Program-made: the position numbers and the translations under genes
Notes under the pieces: model-generated
What the model was told of the DNA's origin: nothing
What the model saw: the letters and a program-made list of their open reading frames with translations, nothing else
The model's database searches: none
In this document: in pieces, positions 38,001 through 48,150 of the stretch
Layout: each line of letters opens with the position of its first letter
Position numbering within the stretch: the first letter of the stretch is position 1
Assembly: GCA_014654265.1 (NCBI GenBank)
Contig: JACWDI010000001.1
Location: 1 to 64,000 of the forward strand
Direction of reading: 5' to 3'
DNA: 64,000 bases
DNA from: Pelagibacterales bacterium SAG-MED11
GTDB lineage: Bacteria > Pseudomonadota > Alphaproteobacteria > Pelagibacterales > Pelagibacteraceae

Positions 38001-39299
38001 TTATCTACCGATACTAAAATATTTAAATCCTTGATTTTTAATCTTATGAGGAGAGTAAATATTTCTCATATCATAAATAATGAATTTTTTTCTTTTTGAT
38101 AAACTTTTAAAATTTATAGATTTAAAATCATTCCACTCAGTATGTAATATTACGAGATCTGCGTTTTCAACTGCTTTCTTAATAGAGTCCACGTAAGAAA
38201 CATTTTTTATTTTTTCAAGTTCTTTTTTACTTCCTGTAGGATCATAATATTTAATTAAAGCACCTTTTTTTGACAAAAAAGGTATCATAACTAAGCTAGA
38301 GGAGTCTCTCATATCATCAGTATTAGCTTTAAAAGTAACACCTAAAAAGGTTATTTTTTTATTCCTTATTTTTTTGTTTAAAATTTTATTAACGCGATTT
38401 AATAAAAGTTTTGATCTATCTTTATTAGATTTAATGACTGATTTTACTAAAGATAGATTAATCTTAAATTTTTCAGCAGTCGAAACTATTGCCTTGGTAT
38501 CTTTAGGAAAACATGATCCTCCATAAGCTGGACCTGCTCGTAAAAAACGTCCTCCAATTCTTTTATCTAAACCAATACCTATTGAAATATCTTCAACATT
38601 AATGCCAGTTTGCTCACATAAATTTGCTATTTCATTTATAAAAGTAATTTTTGTAGCTAAAAAAGAGTTTGAAGCATATTTAATTAATTCAGCAGCTCTT
38701 CTCTGTGTTAGCAAAAATTGTGCTCCTTTCGATATTAAGGGATTATAGAGACTTTTCATAAGTTTACTTGATCTTTTATCGTTTGACCCAATTACTATTC
38801 TGTCTGGATAAGTAAAATCTCTTATAGCCTCTCCTTCTCTTAAAAATTCAGGATTTGAAACCACGGAAAATTTATTTTTTTTATTTTTTTTTTGTAAAAT
38901 TTTTTCAATTTCATCACCTGTAGTTACTGGAACTGTAGATTTTGTAACAATTATTTTATATTTATTAATTGATTTACTTATTTCGTTAGCAACATTGTAT
39001 ACTTGAGCCAAATCAGCAGACGAACTTCCTTTTTTAGTTGGTGTACCGACGCAGATAAAAACTATGTCAGACTCGATTACTGATTTCTTTAAATTATTAG
39101 AAAACTTTAATCTTTTATTCTTATAATTTTTAACAACAAGTTCTGATAATCCAGGTTCATAAATAGGGATTTTTCCATTTTGAAGTAATTGAATTTTATC
39201 TAAATCTTTATCAACACAAATTACATCATTACCTAAATCTGAAAAACACACACCACTAACAAGACCTACATATCCTGTTCCTATCATACAAAGTTTCAT
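38001..39299 (-). CDS. ugd: UDP-glucose 6-dehydrogenase
   Basis: Oxidises UDP-glucose twice to UDP-glucuronate with NAD. The 432 residues include CMIGTGYVGLVSGVCFSDLG, FICVGTPTKKG, KSTVPVTTGDEIE, SNPEFLREGEAI and YGGSCFPKDTKA with the catalytic cysteine at 263, then a C-terminal half with ITFLGVTFKANTDDMRDS. It overlaps galU by four bases, so substrate production and use are co-expressed. The likely use is surface sugar or glycolipid assembly. Confidence 0.96.
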   Translation of the reverse strand: MKLCMIGTGYVGLVSGVCFSDLGNDVICVDKDLDKIQLLQNGKIPIYEPGLSELVVKNYKNKRLKFSNNLKKSVIESDIVFICVGTPTKKGSSSADLAQVYNVANEISKSINKYKIIVTKSTVPVTTGDEIEKILQKKNKKNKFSVVSNPEFLREGEAIRDFTYPDRIVIGSNDKRSSKLMKSLYNPLISKGAQFLLTQRRAAELIKYASNSFLATKITFINEIANLCEQTGINVEDISIGIGLDKRIGGRFLRAGPAYGGSCFPKDTKAIVSTAEKFKINLSLVKSVIKSNKDRSKLLLNRVNKILNKKIRNKKITFLGVTFKANTDDMRDSSSLVMIPFLSKKGALIKYYDPTGSKKELEKIKNVSYVDSIKKAVENADLVILHTEWNDFKSINFKSLSKRKKFIIYDMRNIYSPHKIKNQGFKYFSIGR

Positions 39300-40111
39300 A
39301 ATTTAGAGATTTCTTTTGATGAGTTAATATAACCGTTCATTGTTCCACAATCTAAATATTTTCCACTAAAACTATGCCCAATAAATTTTTCTTTCTCATT
39401 TATTAAAGACTGAATAGTATCGGTAATATGAATTTCTCCACCTTTGCCTTTTTTTTGACCTTTAAGTTTTAAAAATATTTTTTTAGGAAGTATATATCTA
39501 CCGATTACCGCTTTATTTGATGGTGCTTCTTTAATAGAGGGTTTTTCTATTACAGCATCTATCAAAAAATTTTTTTTATTAAGTTTTTTTTTAGTTTTAA
39601 AAATTCCCCATCTTGAAACAGTTTTTTTACTTACGTTCATACTAGCCATAACAGATGATTTATACTGATTATGAACTTTTATCATAGATTTTGAACAATT
39701 TTTTTTTATAATAAGATCATCTGGTAAAAGCATAAGAAAAAATTTATCCTTAATATACTTTCTTGTCTTTAAAACAGCATCACCTGTACCTAGGGGTTTA
39801 TTTTGATAAACAAATTTGATCATCTTTCTATATTTAAGAATTTTTTTATATTCACTTAAAATACGTAGATCTTTTTTTTTCTTAATAATATTTTGGTAAA
39901 ATTTATCTTTATAAAAATAATCCTTAATCATTTCTTTTTTTTTGGAAATTATAAAAACGATTTCTTTAATTCCTGCATCAATACATTCTTCAATTATATA
40001 TTCAATTCCAGGCTTACCATTCATTGGTAAAAGTTCCTTAGCAAAAACACTTGTAAGTGGTAATAATCTTGTACCTTGTCCGGCTAACGGAATAATCGCT
40101 TGTTTAATCAT
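39296..40111 (-). CDS. galU: UTP-glucose-1-phosphate uridylyltransferase
   Basis: Makes UDP-glucose from UTP and glucose 1-phosphate. The 271 residues begin QAIIPLAGQGTRLLPLT with the nucleotide-binding loop and continue with AKELLPMNGKPGIEYIIEE, YQNKPLGTGDAV and LLPDDLI; GEIHITDTIQSL lies near the end. It is slightly shorter than E. coli GalU. The divergent panC is only 34 bases away, so promoters must lie very close to, or inside, the coding regions. Confidence 0.96.
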   Translation of the reverse strand: MIKQAIIPLAGQGTRLLPLTSVFAKELLPMNGKPGIEYIIEECIDAGIKEIVFIISKKKEMIKDYFYKDKFYQNIIKKKKDLRILSEYKKILKYRKMIKFVYQNKPLGTGDAVLKTRKYIKDKFFLMLLPDDLIIKKNCSKSMIKVHNQYKSSVMASMNVSKKTVSRWGIFKTKKKLNKKNFLIDAVIEKPSIKEAPSNKAVIGRYILPKKIFLKLKGQKKGKGGEIHITDTIQSLINEKEKFIGHSFSGKYLDCGTMNGYINSSKEISKL

Positions 40112-40145
40112 TTAAATGTTTTACTTATTAAATCGTTTTATACAA

Positions 40146-40958
40146 ATGAAAATTTTATTAAATAATAATGATTTAAATGAGGCATTAAATAATGTCAAAA
40201 ATTTAGGTTTTGTTCCAACTATGGGTAGCTTGCACAAAGGACATATTTCATTAATAAAAGAATCTTTAAGAAAAACTAATAAGACCATAGTAAGTATATT
40301 CATTAATCATACGCAGTTTAATAATAAAAATGATTTTACAAAATATCCTAGAAATAAAAAAAAAGATTTGTCTATTTTAAAAAGATTAAATGTCGATTTT
40401 GTATATCTTCCTAATGCTAATGATATTTATGATTATAAAAGGACAAAAAAAATAAAACTAAAAAAAAAAGACAAAATTTTATGTGCTAAATACAGAACTG
40501 GTCATTTTGAAGGTGTATTAGATGTGATGGATAGATTGGTAAATAAGATTTCACCAAAATATGTCTTTATGGGTTTAAAAGACTTCCAGCAATTATTTTT
40601 AGTTAAAAACTATATTGAAAAAAAGTATAAAAGTAGAGTAGTTCCCTGCAAAACAATTAGAAATTCAAATAAATTAGCTTTATCATCAAGAAATTTATTA
40701 TTAGGCAAGAGTGCTTTATCAAAAGCAGAAAAGTTAACCCAAAATTTAATAAATTTTAAAAAAAATTTATCTAAAGTTAAAGATTTAAAAAAAGCTATAT
40801 ATAATCAAAAGATTAAATTGAGTAAGTTATTTAATGTTAATATTGAGTATTTAGAATTAATAAATGAAAAAAATTTAAAAATCGCTAATAAGACTAAAAA
40901 TTCAAAACTATTTATTGCCTTTTATTTAGATAAAATTAGATTAATTGATAATATTTAA
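40146..40958 (+). CDS. panC: Pantothenate synthetase
   Basis: ATP-dependent condensation of pantoate and beta-alanine. The 270 residues from ATG 40146 (chosen over the upstream in-frame ATG at 40116, which only adds ten non-family residues) show LGFVPTMGSLHKGHISLIK with HxGH ATP-binding histidines, SIFINHTQF, RTGHFEGVLDV and RNSNKLALSSRN. panB is not adjacent. The protein is rich in lysine and ends four bases before the convergent mgtE. Confidence 0.95.
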   Translation: MKILLNNNDLNEALNNVKNLGFVPTMGSLHKGHISLIKESLRKTNKTIVSIFINHTQFNNKNDFTKYPRNKKKDLSILKRLNVDFVYLPNANDIYDYKRTKKIKLKKKDKILCAKYRTGHFEGVLDVMDRLVNKISPKYVFMGLKDFQQLFLVKNYIEKKYKSRVVPCKTIRNSNKLALSSRNLLLGKSALSKAEKLTQNLINFKKNLSKVKDLKKAIYNQKIKLSKLFNVNIEYLELINEKNLKIANKTKNSKLFIAFYLDKIRLIDNI

Positions 40959-40961
40959 TAA

Positions 40962-42335
40962 TTATAAAAAATAGGCTCCTACTCCTAAAAAAGATACAAA
41001 TCCTATCACATCAGTTATTGTTGTTACAAAAACACTTGATGCTATGGCAGGATCTATATTCATTTTTTTTAGTGTAACAGGTACTACTATTCCAAACAAA
41101 CCTGCAACTACCATTGTTAAAATCATCGAGATAGAAATAATTAATGAAAGTAAATAATCTTGAAACCATAATTGAACAATAAATGAACTTATCACTGCAA
41201 AAATAACTCCATTTAAAATTCCTATATTAAACTCTTTTAAAATATTTTGATTAAAATTATTTTTTGTTAAATCATTTGTAGCTAATGTTCTTACTGTAAC
41301 TGCTAAAGTTTGCATACCTGCGTTACCACCCATTGAAGCTACAATTGGCATTAAAAATGCTAAGACAACCATTTGTTCTATTGTTGCTCCAAATAAACTA
41401 ATACAATATGTTGCTAGAAATGCTGTAAATAGATTCAATAAAAGCCAATTAAATCTTCTTTTAGTTTTTGTAATTACACCATCTGTAATTTCTTCATCTC
41501 CAACTCCTGCTAATCTCAATGCATCTTCTTCGGCTTCTTCTTTTAAGACTGTAAGTACATCATCAGATGTAATCATTCCTACAAGTTTATTATTTTTATC
41601 TACTACACATGCTGAATTTAAACCGTAATTTTCAAATGAGTTACCTACCTCTTCTCTATCCATGTCAACGGGAACTAAAAAAATAGAGTCATCCATAATT
41701 GATGACATTTTGTTTTCTCTAGCAGTTCTCAATACTTTTGATGATGGAACTGCACCAATTGGTTTAAAATTTTCATCCACTATATAAATTTCTAAAAATT
41801 CTTGAGGTAAATCTTTATTTTCTCTAAGATAATCTATGGTTTGCCCAACAGACCAGTTGCTTGGTATTGCTGTAAATTCTCGTTGCATTATTCTTGCTGC
41901 ACTGTCTTCTGGATAACTAAGTCCTTCTAGAAGCGCAAAACGATCTTTAGGAGGTAATAAACTCAAAATAGAGTTTTTATCTTTTTCATCAACATTTTCT
42001 AAAATAGCTATTGCATCATCTGACTCGAGATTTTTTAAAATGCTAACAATTGCATCGGATGAAAGATATCTAATAATTTCAGATTGAACGGACTCATTAA
42101 GTTCTACAAATACCTCTGGATCAATCTTAAAATTATTTAATTTAATTAAATTTTCTCTATCATTTTGACCTAAATGCTCAATAATATCAGCTGCATCTGC
42201 TGGATGCATTTCTTTAAAAGAATTTGTTATAAAAGATGCATCGTTACTAGAGATCTTGTCTGTAACAACTTTTATATATTCTTTATTAAATTCAAAATTG
42301 ACTTTTTTATCTTTGATTTTTTTTATTAAAGTCAT
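40962..42335 (-). CDS. mgtE: Magnesium transporter MgtE
   Basis: Gated Mg2+ channel. The 457 residues hold an N-terminal superhelical domain (about 30-140, ADIIEHLGQNDR), paired CBS domains (about 145-265; AARIMQREFTAIP, MSSIMDDSIFLVPVD), and a C-terminal membrane domain of five helices (about 295-457) with MVVLAFLMPIVASMGGNAGMQ. The last motif is the MgtE pore-lining region. In the family the N-terminal domains sense intracellular Mg2+. It is transcribed alone, divergent from lipB across 60 bases. Confidence 0.95.
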   Translation of the reverse strand: MTLIKKIKDKKVNFEFNKEYIKVVTDKISSNDASFITNSFKEMHPADAADIIEHLGQNDRENLIKLNNFKIDPEVFVELNESVQSEIIRYLSSDAIVSILKNLESDDAIAILENVDEKDKNSILSLLPPKDRFALLEGLSYPEDSAARIMQREFTAIPSNWSVGQTIDYLRENKDLPQEFLEIYIVDENFKPIGAVPSSKVLRTARENKMSSIMDDSIFLVPVDMDREEVGNSFENYGLNSACVVDKNNKLVGMITSDDVLTVLKEEAEEDALRLAGVGDEEITDGVITKTKRRFNWLLLNLFTAFLATYCISLFGATIEQMVVLAFLMPIVASMGGNAGMQTLAVTVRTLATNDLTKNNFNQNILKEFNIGILNGVIFAVISSFIVQLWFQDYLLSLIISISMILTMVVAGLFGIVVPVTLKKMNIDPAIASSVFVTTITDVIGFVSFLGVGAYFL

Positions 42336-42395
42336 AAGTTTACCTATTATTCAGATCGAACTTTTAATACATAATAAAGAGAATACAATTTTTAA

Positions 42396-43016
42396 ATGAA
42401 TATAGAAATTAAAAAGTCCCAAAAACCAGTAAAATATGAAGATGCTCTAAGAATAATGGAAGATAGATTATTACAAATTGACCAAAAAAAATCTAAAGAT
42501 TTAATTTGGATTTTAGAACATCAGAATATTTATACAGCTGGAACAAGTTATAAAGAAAATGAAATATTGGATAATTCTATTAAAATATTTAAAACTAACA
42601 GAGGAGGCAAGATTACATACCACGGTCCTGGTCAGCTAGTTTGTTATTTTGTAATTGATTTAAAAAAAATTAAAAAAGATATTAGAAATTTTATATCTAT
42701 TATTGAAAAGACTATTATAGACTCACTTAAATCATACAATATTAATACTTTTTCTGATAAGAAAAATATTGGCATATGGTTTAATGATAATTCAAAAATT
42801 AAAAAAGTTGCAGCTATAGGTGTGAGAGTTAGTAAATGGATCGCTTATCATGGATTTTCAATTAATATAGATAACGATCTAAAAAAATATGATGCAATAA
42901 TACCGTGTGGAATAAGAGATAAGGGTATAACTAACTTAAAAACTATTAATAATCAAAGTTATATAGATTTAAAAGATAGAATAATCAAAAATTTTATTTC
43001 AAACCTACAAAATTAA
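42396..43016 (+). CDS. lipB: Octanoyl-ACP:protein N-octanoyltransferase
   Basis: Transfers octanoyl from acyl carrier protein to lipoyl domains. The 206 residues contain [23 protein letters not shown]-type signature (split here as [15 protein letters not shown]), [20 protein letters not shown] with the catalytic-type lysine, and [14 protein letters not shown] with the cysteine. The 3' end overlaps the convergent rluC by 23 bases. It is a single-gene unit. Confidence 0.95.
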   Translation: MNIEIKKSQKPVKYEDALRIMEDRLLQIDQKKSKDLIWILEHQNIYTAGTSYKENEILDNSIKIFKTNRGGKITYHGPGQLVCYFVIDLKKIKKDIRNFISIIEKTIIDSLKSYNINTFSDKKNIGIWFNDNSKIKKVAAIGVRVSKWIAYHGFSINIDNDLKKYDAIIPCGIRDKGITNLKTINNQSYIDLKDRIIKNFISNLQN

Positions 43017-43911
43017 GTCTTTTAGTTTTTAATAATTTTTTAAAATAATCAGGTATTAGAGCTCTATAGGTATATCTTTTATCCTTTATCATGAATCTAA
43101 TTTGATAAGAATGAAGCATTAAATCTTTGTTGATACCTTTATCAGAAGTAGAAGATCTATATTTTTTGTCTCCATAAATGGAGTGACCAATATTAAATAA
43201 TTGTTTTCTGAGCTGATGTTTTCTTCCAGTAATAGGTTTCATCTCAACTAAAGTAGAATTTGAATTTTTATCTAAAACTTTAAAAGTTGTTTGAGCTTTT
43301 TCTACAATTTTTTTTCCATTTTCATATCTAATTAATTCTTCACTCCATTGACCTGAATTTTTTTCTAATTCTCCATTACATATAGCTAAGTAAGTTTTAT
43401 GGACTTTTCTTAATCTAAATAATGACGTTAATAATTGAGCGGTTTCTCTATTTTTGGCTATAATAAAGACGCCTGAAGTATCTTTATCTAAACGATGAAC
43501 AGAATATGGTTTTGTTCCATGAAAAATTTCACTTTTTGTAAAGATATCAATCAAATTTTTTTTTGATTTTGTTCCACCCTGCACCGAAATGCCAGAACTT
43601 TTATTTAAAACAACGAAATTATCGTTGTTATCTATAATTAAATCTTCATTAGCTTTTATAACCTCATTTGAAGGTGAAAATTTAATCTTTTTTTGGTTAA
43701 CTTTTTCTTCAAAATTCAAATTAAAAATATCAACTTTATCATTAGTTTTTATTTTAAATGAGCTTTTAACCTTTTTTTTATTAATCTTAATTTTTCCTGA
43801 TCTTAAATTTTTTTCTATTAAACCTTGAGGTACTTTGCCCAATTTTATTCTTAACCATCTATCAAAACGCATATTATTAAACGTTGAGTCAACGATATAA
43901 CTTTTGATCAT
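42994..43911 (-). CDS. rluC: Ribosomal large-subunit pseudouridine synthase RluC/RluD family
   Basis: Isomerises uridines of 23S rRNA. The 305 residues have an N-terminal S4-like domain (about 15-75), then the catalytic [11 protein letters not shown]-type loop (here [19 protein letters not shown]), [15 protein letters not shown] and the C-terminal [23 protein letters not shown]. The symbol rluC is preferred over rluD for the length and context near the alpha operon, but the two are hard to separate by eye. It is the last gene of the ribosomal block and overlaps convergent lipB by 23 bases. Confidence 0.88.
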   Translation of the reverse strand: MIKSYIVDSTFNNMRFDRWLRIKLGKVPQGLIEKNLRSGKIKINKKKVKSSFKIKTNDKVDIFNLNFEEKVNQKKIKFSPSNEVIKANEDLIIDNNDNFVVLNKSSGISVQGGTKSKKNLIDIFTKSEIFHGTKPYSVHRLDKDTSGVFIIAKNRETAQLLTSLFRLRKVHKTYLAICNGELEKNSGQWSEELIRYENGKKIVEKAQTTFKVLDKNSNSTLVEMKPITGRKHQLRKQLFNIGHSIYGDKKYRSSTSDKGINKDLMLHSYQIRFMIKDKRYTYRALIPDYFKKLLKTKRLNFVGLK

Positions 43912-43928
43912 GATTTAATTTAGAGATA

Positions 43929-44372
43929 TTAAGCTGTCGCTTGTTTTTTTTCTTCTTTTTTTTCAACTTCTTTTGCAGGATCTTTTTTCTTTTTATCAAC
44001 TTTTTTAGCTTCAATATCTCTATCTACAAATTCAATTATTGCCATAGGTGCATTATCGCCGTATCTAAAGCCAGCTTTAATTATTCGAGTATAACCCCCA
44101 GCTCTTTTTTCATATCTCTTTGATAAAGTTTTTTTAACCTTAGTAGCTGATTTGATATCTTGTAGTTGAGAAACTAGAATTTTAGTATTATGTAATGTAT
44201 CTTTTTTACCTAAAGTAATTAATTTATCAGCTTGTGGTTTTAAAAATTTAGCTTTAGGTAAAGTAGTTTTAATTTGTTCGTACTTAACAAGTGAATTTAG
44301 CATGTTTTTTAGAAGAGCTTTTCTATGCTCAGAAGTCCTGTTTAACTTCTTGTTCGCCATTCCGTGTCTCAT
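43929..44372 (-). CDS. rplQ: Ribosomal protein L17
   Basis: Large-subunit protein near the exit tunnel. The 147 residues begin [20 protein letters not shown], the L17 signature, then RYEKRAGGYTRIIK and GDNAPMAIIEFVDR. The C-terminal tail (about 125-147) is an extra lysine/glutamate-rich run ending in KKQATA, as in several ribosomal proteins here. It overlaps rpoA by one base, the standard end of the alpha operon. Confidence 0.97.
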   Translation of the reverse strand: MRHGMANKKLNRTSEHRKALLKNMLNSLVKYEQIKTTLPKAKFLKPQADKLITLGKKDTLHNTKILVSQLQDIKSATKVKKTLSKRYEKRAGGYTRIIKAGFRYGDNAPMAIIEFVDRDIEAKKVDKKKKDPAKEVEKKEEKKQATA

Positions 44373-45400
44373 TATATAGCTTCCTCTAATTTTTTTGACA
44401 TTTCAGCAATATTATCAGGAGGCCAATTAGGAATTTCCATACCTAAATATAATGACATTCCAGTTAATACTTCTTTTATTTCATTTAAAGATTTTCTTCC
44501 AAAATTAGGAGTTCTCAACATTTCACCCTCCGATTTTTGAACAAGATCACCAATATAAATAATATTATCATTTTTTAAACAATTCATTGATCTTACTGAA
44601 AGCTCAAGTTCATCAACTTTTCTTAATAAATTTTTGTTAAATTCTGGCTCAGATGATGTTTCTTTAACAGGTACTTCTACTGGTTCATCAAAATTTATAA
44701 ACATTTTTAGTTGATCTTGGAATATTCTAGCTGAATAAGCCACAGCATCTTCTGCAGAAATGGAACCATTAGTTTCAACTTCCATAGTCAACTTATCATA
44801 ATCTAAAGCTTTACCTTCTCTAGCTGTACTTACAGAGTAAGAAACTTTTTTAACTGGACTATATAATGAGTCAATTGCTATTAGACCTAAAGGTGGCTCT
44901 TCAGGTTTATTAAGATCTGCTGGTACATAACCTTTTCCGGTATTTAAATTCATTTCCATATGAAAATTAGTATTTTCATCTAAATTACAAATAACTAAAT
45001 CTGGATTTAGTATTTCAACATCAGCAACTGAACTAATATCTGAAGCTTTAATTTCACCAGGACCTTTTGCATCTAAAACAAGTTTTTTAGTTCCTTCAGT
45101 AGTGCATTTTAGAGCTAAAGATTTAACATTTAAAACAATGTCAGTGACATCTTCTCTTACACCTTTTATAGACGTAAATTCATGAAGAACGCCATCAATT
45201 TGAATTGAAGTAACAGCTGCTCCTCTTATCGAAGATAATAAAATTCTTCTTAAGGAATTTCCAAGTGTTAGTCCATAACCTTTCTCAAGAGGTTCTGCTA
45301 CTATAGTTGCGTGAGTTAAATCATCACTAATTTTTACATCAAGTTTAGCTGGTTTGATTAATGATTTCCAATTTTTAATATTCACATTTTCTACTTCCAT
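44372..45400 (-). CDS. rpoA: RNA polymerase alpha subunit
   Basis: Assembly scaffold of RNA polymerase and contact for activators. The 342 residues have the N-terminal domain with [20 protein letters not shown] and the C-terminal DNA-binding domain (about 255-325) with [32 protein letters not shown] and GLYLGM-like ending. ATG overlaps the rpsK stop by one base. It belongs to rpsM-rpsK-rpoA-rplQ. Confidence 0.98.
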   Translation of the reverse strand: MEVENVNIKNWKSLIKPAKLDVKISDDLTHATIVAEPLEKGYGLTLGNSLRRILLSSIRGAAVTSIQIDGVLHEFTSIKGVREDVTDIVLNVKSLALKCTTEGTKKLVLDAKGPGEIKASDISSVADVEILNPDLVICNLDENTNFHMEMNLNTGKGYVPADLNKPEEPPLGLIAIDSLYSPVKKVSYSVSTAREGKALDYDKLTMEVETNGSISAEDAVAYSARIFQDQLKMFINFDEPVEVPVKETSSEPEFNKNLLRKVDELELSVRSMNCLKNDNIIYIGDLVQKSEGEMLRTPNFGRKSLNEIKEVLTGMSLYLGMEIPNWPPDNIAEMSKKLEEAI

Positions 45401-45849
45401 TAAACTCTCCTTTTTTTTGGTGGTCGCGTACCATTATGTGGCATTGGTGTTGTATCTTTTATTGATAAAATTCTAAAACCTCTTGCTTGTAAAGCTCTTA
45501 AAGCAGTTTCTCTACCTGAACCCGGTCCTTTAACCTCTACAGATAAAGTCTTCATTCCAAACTCTAGAGCTTTTGAAGCCGCTGCATCAGCTGCTATTTG
45601 TGCAGCATATGGTGTTGATTTTCTCGAACCCTTAAAACCTTTTTGACCTGCTGAAGCCCAAGAAATTACATTTCCATTAGTATCAGCTATAGATATAATT
45701 GTATTGTTAAATGTAGATTGAACATATGCAATACCATTTAAGATATTCTTTTTAATTTTTTTTTTTTTGGAATAAGAACTTTTATTTGATTTTTTTGAAG
45801 ACTTGTCTACGTTTTGATCTTTTCCCTCTGGTTTTTCAATTTTTGCCAT
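45400..45849 (-). CDS. rpsK: Ribosomal protein S11
   Basis: Small-subunit platform protein. The conserved body starts at about residue 35 ([19 protein letters not shown]) and ends [14 protein letters not shown]. The 149-residue length exceeds the usual 129 or so because of an N-terminal lysine/serine-rich extension of about 20-25 residues, unusual for S11. The annotated ATG is the only start that fits the 2-base gap after rpsM, so I keep the extension. Confidence 0.96.
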   Translation of the reverse strand: MAKIEKPEGKDQNVDKSSKKSNKSSYSKKKKIKKNILNGIAYVQSTFNNTIISIADTNGNVISWASAGQKGFKGSRKSTPYAAQIAADAAASKALEFGMKTLSVEVKGPGSGRETALRALQARGFRILSIKDTTPMPHNGTRPPKKRRV

Positions 45850-45851
45850 AA

Positions 45852-46235
45852 TTATTTTTTAAGTGGGGTTAATTTCTTACCAGCAATAGCGATTGCTTTA
45901 CCTTTTCTTGTTCTAGCATTGCATCTAGTTCTTTGACCTCGTACGGGTAATTTTTTTCTGTGTCTAGAGCCTCTGTAAGAAGCTAAATCAATTAATCTTT
46001 TTATACTTAAAGAATAGTCTCTTCTTAAATCACCTTCTACTTTAAAATTTTGATCTATATATTCACGTATCTTTAAAATCTCTTCATCAGTTAATTGATT
46101 AACTCTTTTTTCTTTGGGTATTTCTAGAGAAGAGCATATTTGTTGTGAAAATCTATCACCAATACCATAAATATATGTAAGTCCAATATGAACTAATTTG
46201 TTTTGTGGGATATTAATTCCTGCAATACGAGCCAT
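45852..46235 (-). CDS. rpsM: Ribosomal protein S13
   Basis: Small-subunit head protein at the intersubunit bridge. The 127 residues show [48 protein letters not shown] and [18 protein letters not shown] 55-base gap separates it from adk and contains a good promoter match, so it probably starts its own transcript as well as being read from upstream. Confidence 0.97.
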   Translation of the reverse strand: MARIAGINIPQNKLVHIGLTYIYGIGDRFSQQICSSLEIPKEKRVNQLTDEEILKIREYIDQNFKVEGDLRRDYSLSIKRLIDLASYRGSRHRKKLPVRGQRTRCNARTRKGKAIAIAGKKLTPLKK

Positions 46236-46258
46236 AAATAAGTGATAATTTTCAGCCT

Positions 46259-46286
46259 TTTATATAAGAAGATCTTTTAAAGTCAA
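46259..46286 (-). promoter_or_regulatory. Likely promoter for the rpsM-rpsK-rpoA-rplQ cluster
   Basis: On the minus strand TTGACT (46281-46286) and TATAAA (46259-46264) are 16 bases apart, with five of six consensus bases in each hexamer. It lies in the 55-base gap between adk and rpsM, the largest gap inside the 16-kb ribosomal block. Predicted transcription would begin about 17 bases before the rpsM ATG. Confidence 0.55.
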
Positions 46287-46290
46287 CGCA

Positions 46291-46854
46291 TTAAACATTA
46301 AGAAAACCTTCTATTTTGGCAGTTATTTGCTCAATTTTAAGACTGCCATCAATTTCATAAAAATTTGGATTTTTAGAGTAAAAATCTAAGACTGGATCAG
46401 TTGTTTCCATGTATTTGTTGTACCTCTTTAAAATAATATCCAAATCATCGTCGGTCCTGTTTTCTAATACTTTTCTTTTTTTAATTCTTTTAATAATAGT
46501 CTCTTTATTTACATTTAGAAAAAAAATAAAATTTATTTTTTGGTTTGAGTTGCTTAACAATAAATCTAAATTTTGGGCTTGTTTTATTGACCTTGGGTAT
46601 CCGTCGAAAATTAACTTATTTTTTTTAAGTGGATCAGATATTTCTTTATTTATAAGTTTGTTAACTATTTCATCATTTACAAACTTTCCATCATTCATAT
46701 CATTAATTATTAATTTTCCTATTTCAGTATTGTTTTGAATTTCATTTCTCAACATGTCACCAGTGGATACTTGAAAGCCATTTAACTTTTCAACTAAATA
46801 TCTTGCTTGGGTGCCTTTACCAGCACCAGGAGGTCCAAATAAAATCAAATTCAC
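46291..46854 (-). CDS. adk: Adenylate kinase
   Basis: Interconverts ATP, ADP and AMP. The 187-residue short form has GPPGAGKGTQARYLVE, STGDMLRNE, IFDGYPRSIKQAQNLD and RTDDDLDIILKRY. The long LID domain with its zinc cysteines is absent, as in many alphaproteobacteria. The start is GTG at 46852-46854, 5 bases after the secY stop, with no ATG alternative. adk between secY and rpsM is the normal alphaproteobacterial order. Confidence 0.96.
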   Translation of the reverse strand: MNLILFGPPGAGKGTQARYLVEKLNGFQVSTGDMLRNEIQNNTEIGKLIINDMNDGKFVNDEIVNKLINKEISDPLKKNKLIFDGYPRSIKQAQNLDLLLSNSNQKINFIFFLNVNKETIIKRIKKRKVLENRTDDDLDIILKRYNKYMETTDPVLDFYSKNPNFYEIDGSLKIEQITAKIEGFLNV

Positions 46855-46859
46855 TTTTC

Positions 46860-48140
46860 TTATCTACCAAATTTTGTTTTTTTTATTAATTGTTCATATT
46901 GAGAACTCATTAATCTTGTTTGAATTTGAGTAACTGTGTCTATCGCTACTACAACAACAATCAAAATTGAAGCACCGCCCAAATAGAAAGGTATTGGATA
47001 GTTTGCAATTAGAAACTCAGGCATTAAACACACTAATGTTAAATATAATGCTCCAATAGTAGTTAATTTAGTCAAAATATTTTCAATATATAATGCTGTG
47101 CTTTCACCTGGTCTTATTCCTGGAATAAAACCACCATATTTTCTTAAATTATCAGCTGTTTCTGTTGGATTAAAAGTAATCGAAGTATAAAAAAAAGTAA
47201 AAAATATTATTCCTGATCCATAAAGTAACATGTAAAGGGGTTGGCCTTGAGTAAAGAAAGAACTTATATTTAGAAATGTTTCATTATCTGAGACATTAAA
47301 ATTCGAAAAAGTTACAGGTAACAACAATAAAGCTGATGCAAAAATTGCAGGGATAACTCCAGCCATATTGATTTTTAATGGAAGATGCGATGACTCACCA
47401 CCATACATTTTATTACCCATTTGTCTTTTGGGATAGTTAATTAATATTTTTCTTAGTGCCCTTTCCATAAATACTACAAATAATATCGTAACAACCAATA
47501 ATGCAAATATTGCTAAAATCATAATTGTAGAAATAGCTCCAGTCCTTCCAAGTTCAAAAGTTGTTACTAATGCTCTTGGAATTTCAGCAACTATACCAGC
47601 AAAAATAATAAGAGAAATACCATTACCTATTCCTCTTTGAGTGATTTGTTCACCAAGCCACATTAAAAAAATTGTACCAGCAACTATAGTTGTAACTGTA
47701 GAAATTTTAAAAAAAATTCCAGGATTAATGACTAAACCTGCCGAAGACTCTAATCCAACTGCAAGCCCAAAACCTTGAACGGTTGCTAACAAAACAGTAC
47801 CGTAACGAGTTATCTGAGTTAATTTAGCCCTGCCTGTTTCTCCTTGTGATTTTAAATTCTTAAAATAATCTGATACTCCAGCTAAAAGTTGTACAATAAT
47901 AGCAGATGAGATATATGGCATGATGCCTAAAGCAAATATAGCCATTCTACTGACAGCTCCACCAGCAAATACGTTGAACATACCTAGTAATCCCTTCTGA
48001 TTACCTTCCATCATAATTTTTAACTGTTCAGGATCAATTCCAGGTAAAGGGACAAATGTACCAAATCGATACACTGTTAAAATCGCTAGAGTAAATATTA
48101 TTCTATTTCTTAAATCATTATTTGAGGGTGAAGAGCTCAT
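46860..48140 (-). CDS. secY: Protein translocase subunit SecY
   Basis: Central channel of the Sec translocon in the inner membrane. The 426 residues have ten membrane segments and signatures FVPLPGIDPEQL, MPYISSAIIVQLL, GIGNGISLIIFAGI, NMAGVIPAIFASALLLLP and the C-terminal TQIQTRLMSSQYEQLIKK. It follows rplO by 10 bases. The MSSSPSNNDLRNRI start fits SecY, which begins with a short cytoplasmic helix. Confidence 0.98.
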   Translation of the reverse strand: MSSSPSNNDLRNRIIFTLAILTVYRFGTFVPLPGIDPEQLKIMMEGNQKGLLGMFNVFAGGAVSRMAIFALGIMPYISSAIIVQLLAGVSDYFKNLKSQGETGRAKLTQITRYGTVLLATVQGFGLAVGLESSAGLVINPGIFFKISTVTTIVAGTIFLMWLGEQITQRGIGNGISLIIFAGIVAEIPRALVTTFELGRTGAISTIMILAIFALLVVTILFVVFMERALRKILINYPKRQMGNKMYGGESSHLPLKINMAGVIPAIFASALLLLPVTFSNFNVSDNETFLNISSFFTQGQPLYMLLYGSGIIFFTFFYTSITFNPTETADNLRKYGGFIPGIRPGESTALYIENILTKLTTIGALYLTLVCLMPEFLIANYPIPFYLGGASILIVVVVAIDTVTQIQTRLMSSQYEQLIKKTKFGR

Positions 48141-48150
48141 TTAATAATAT

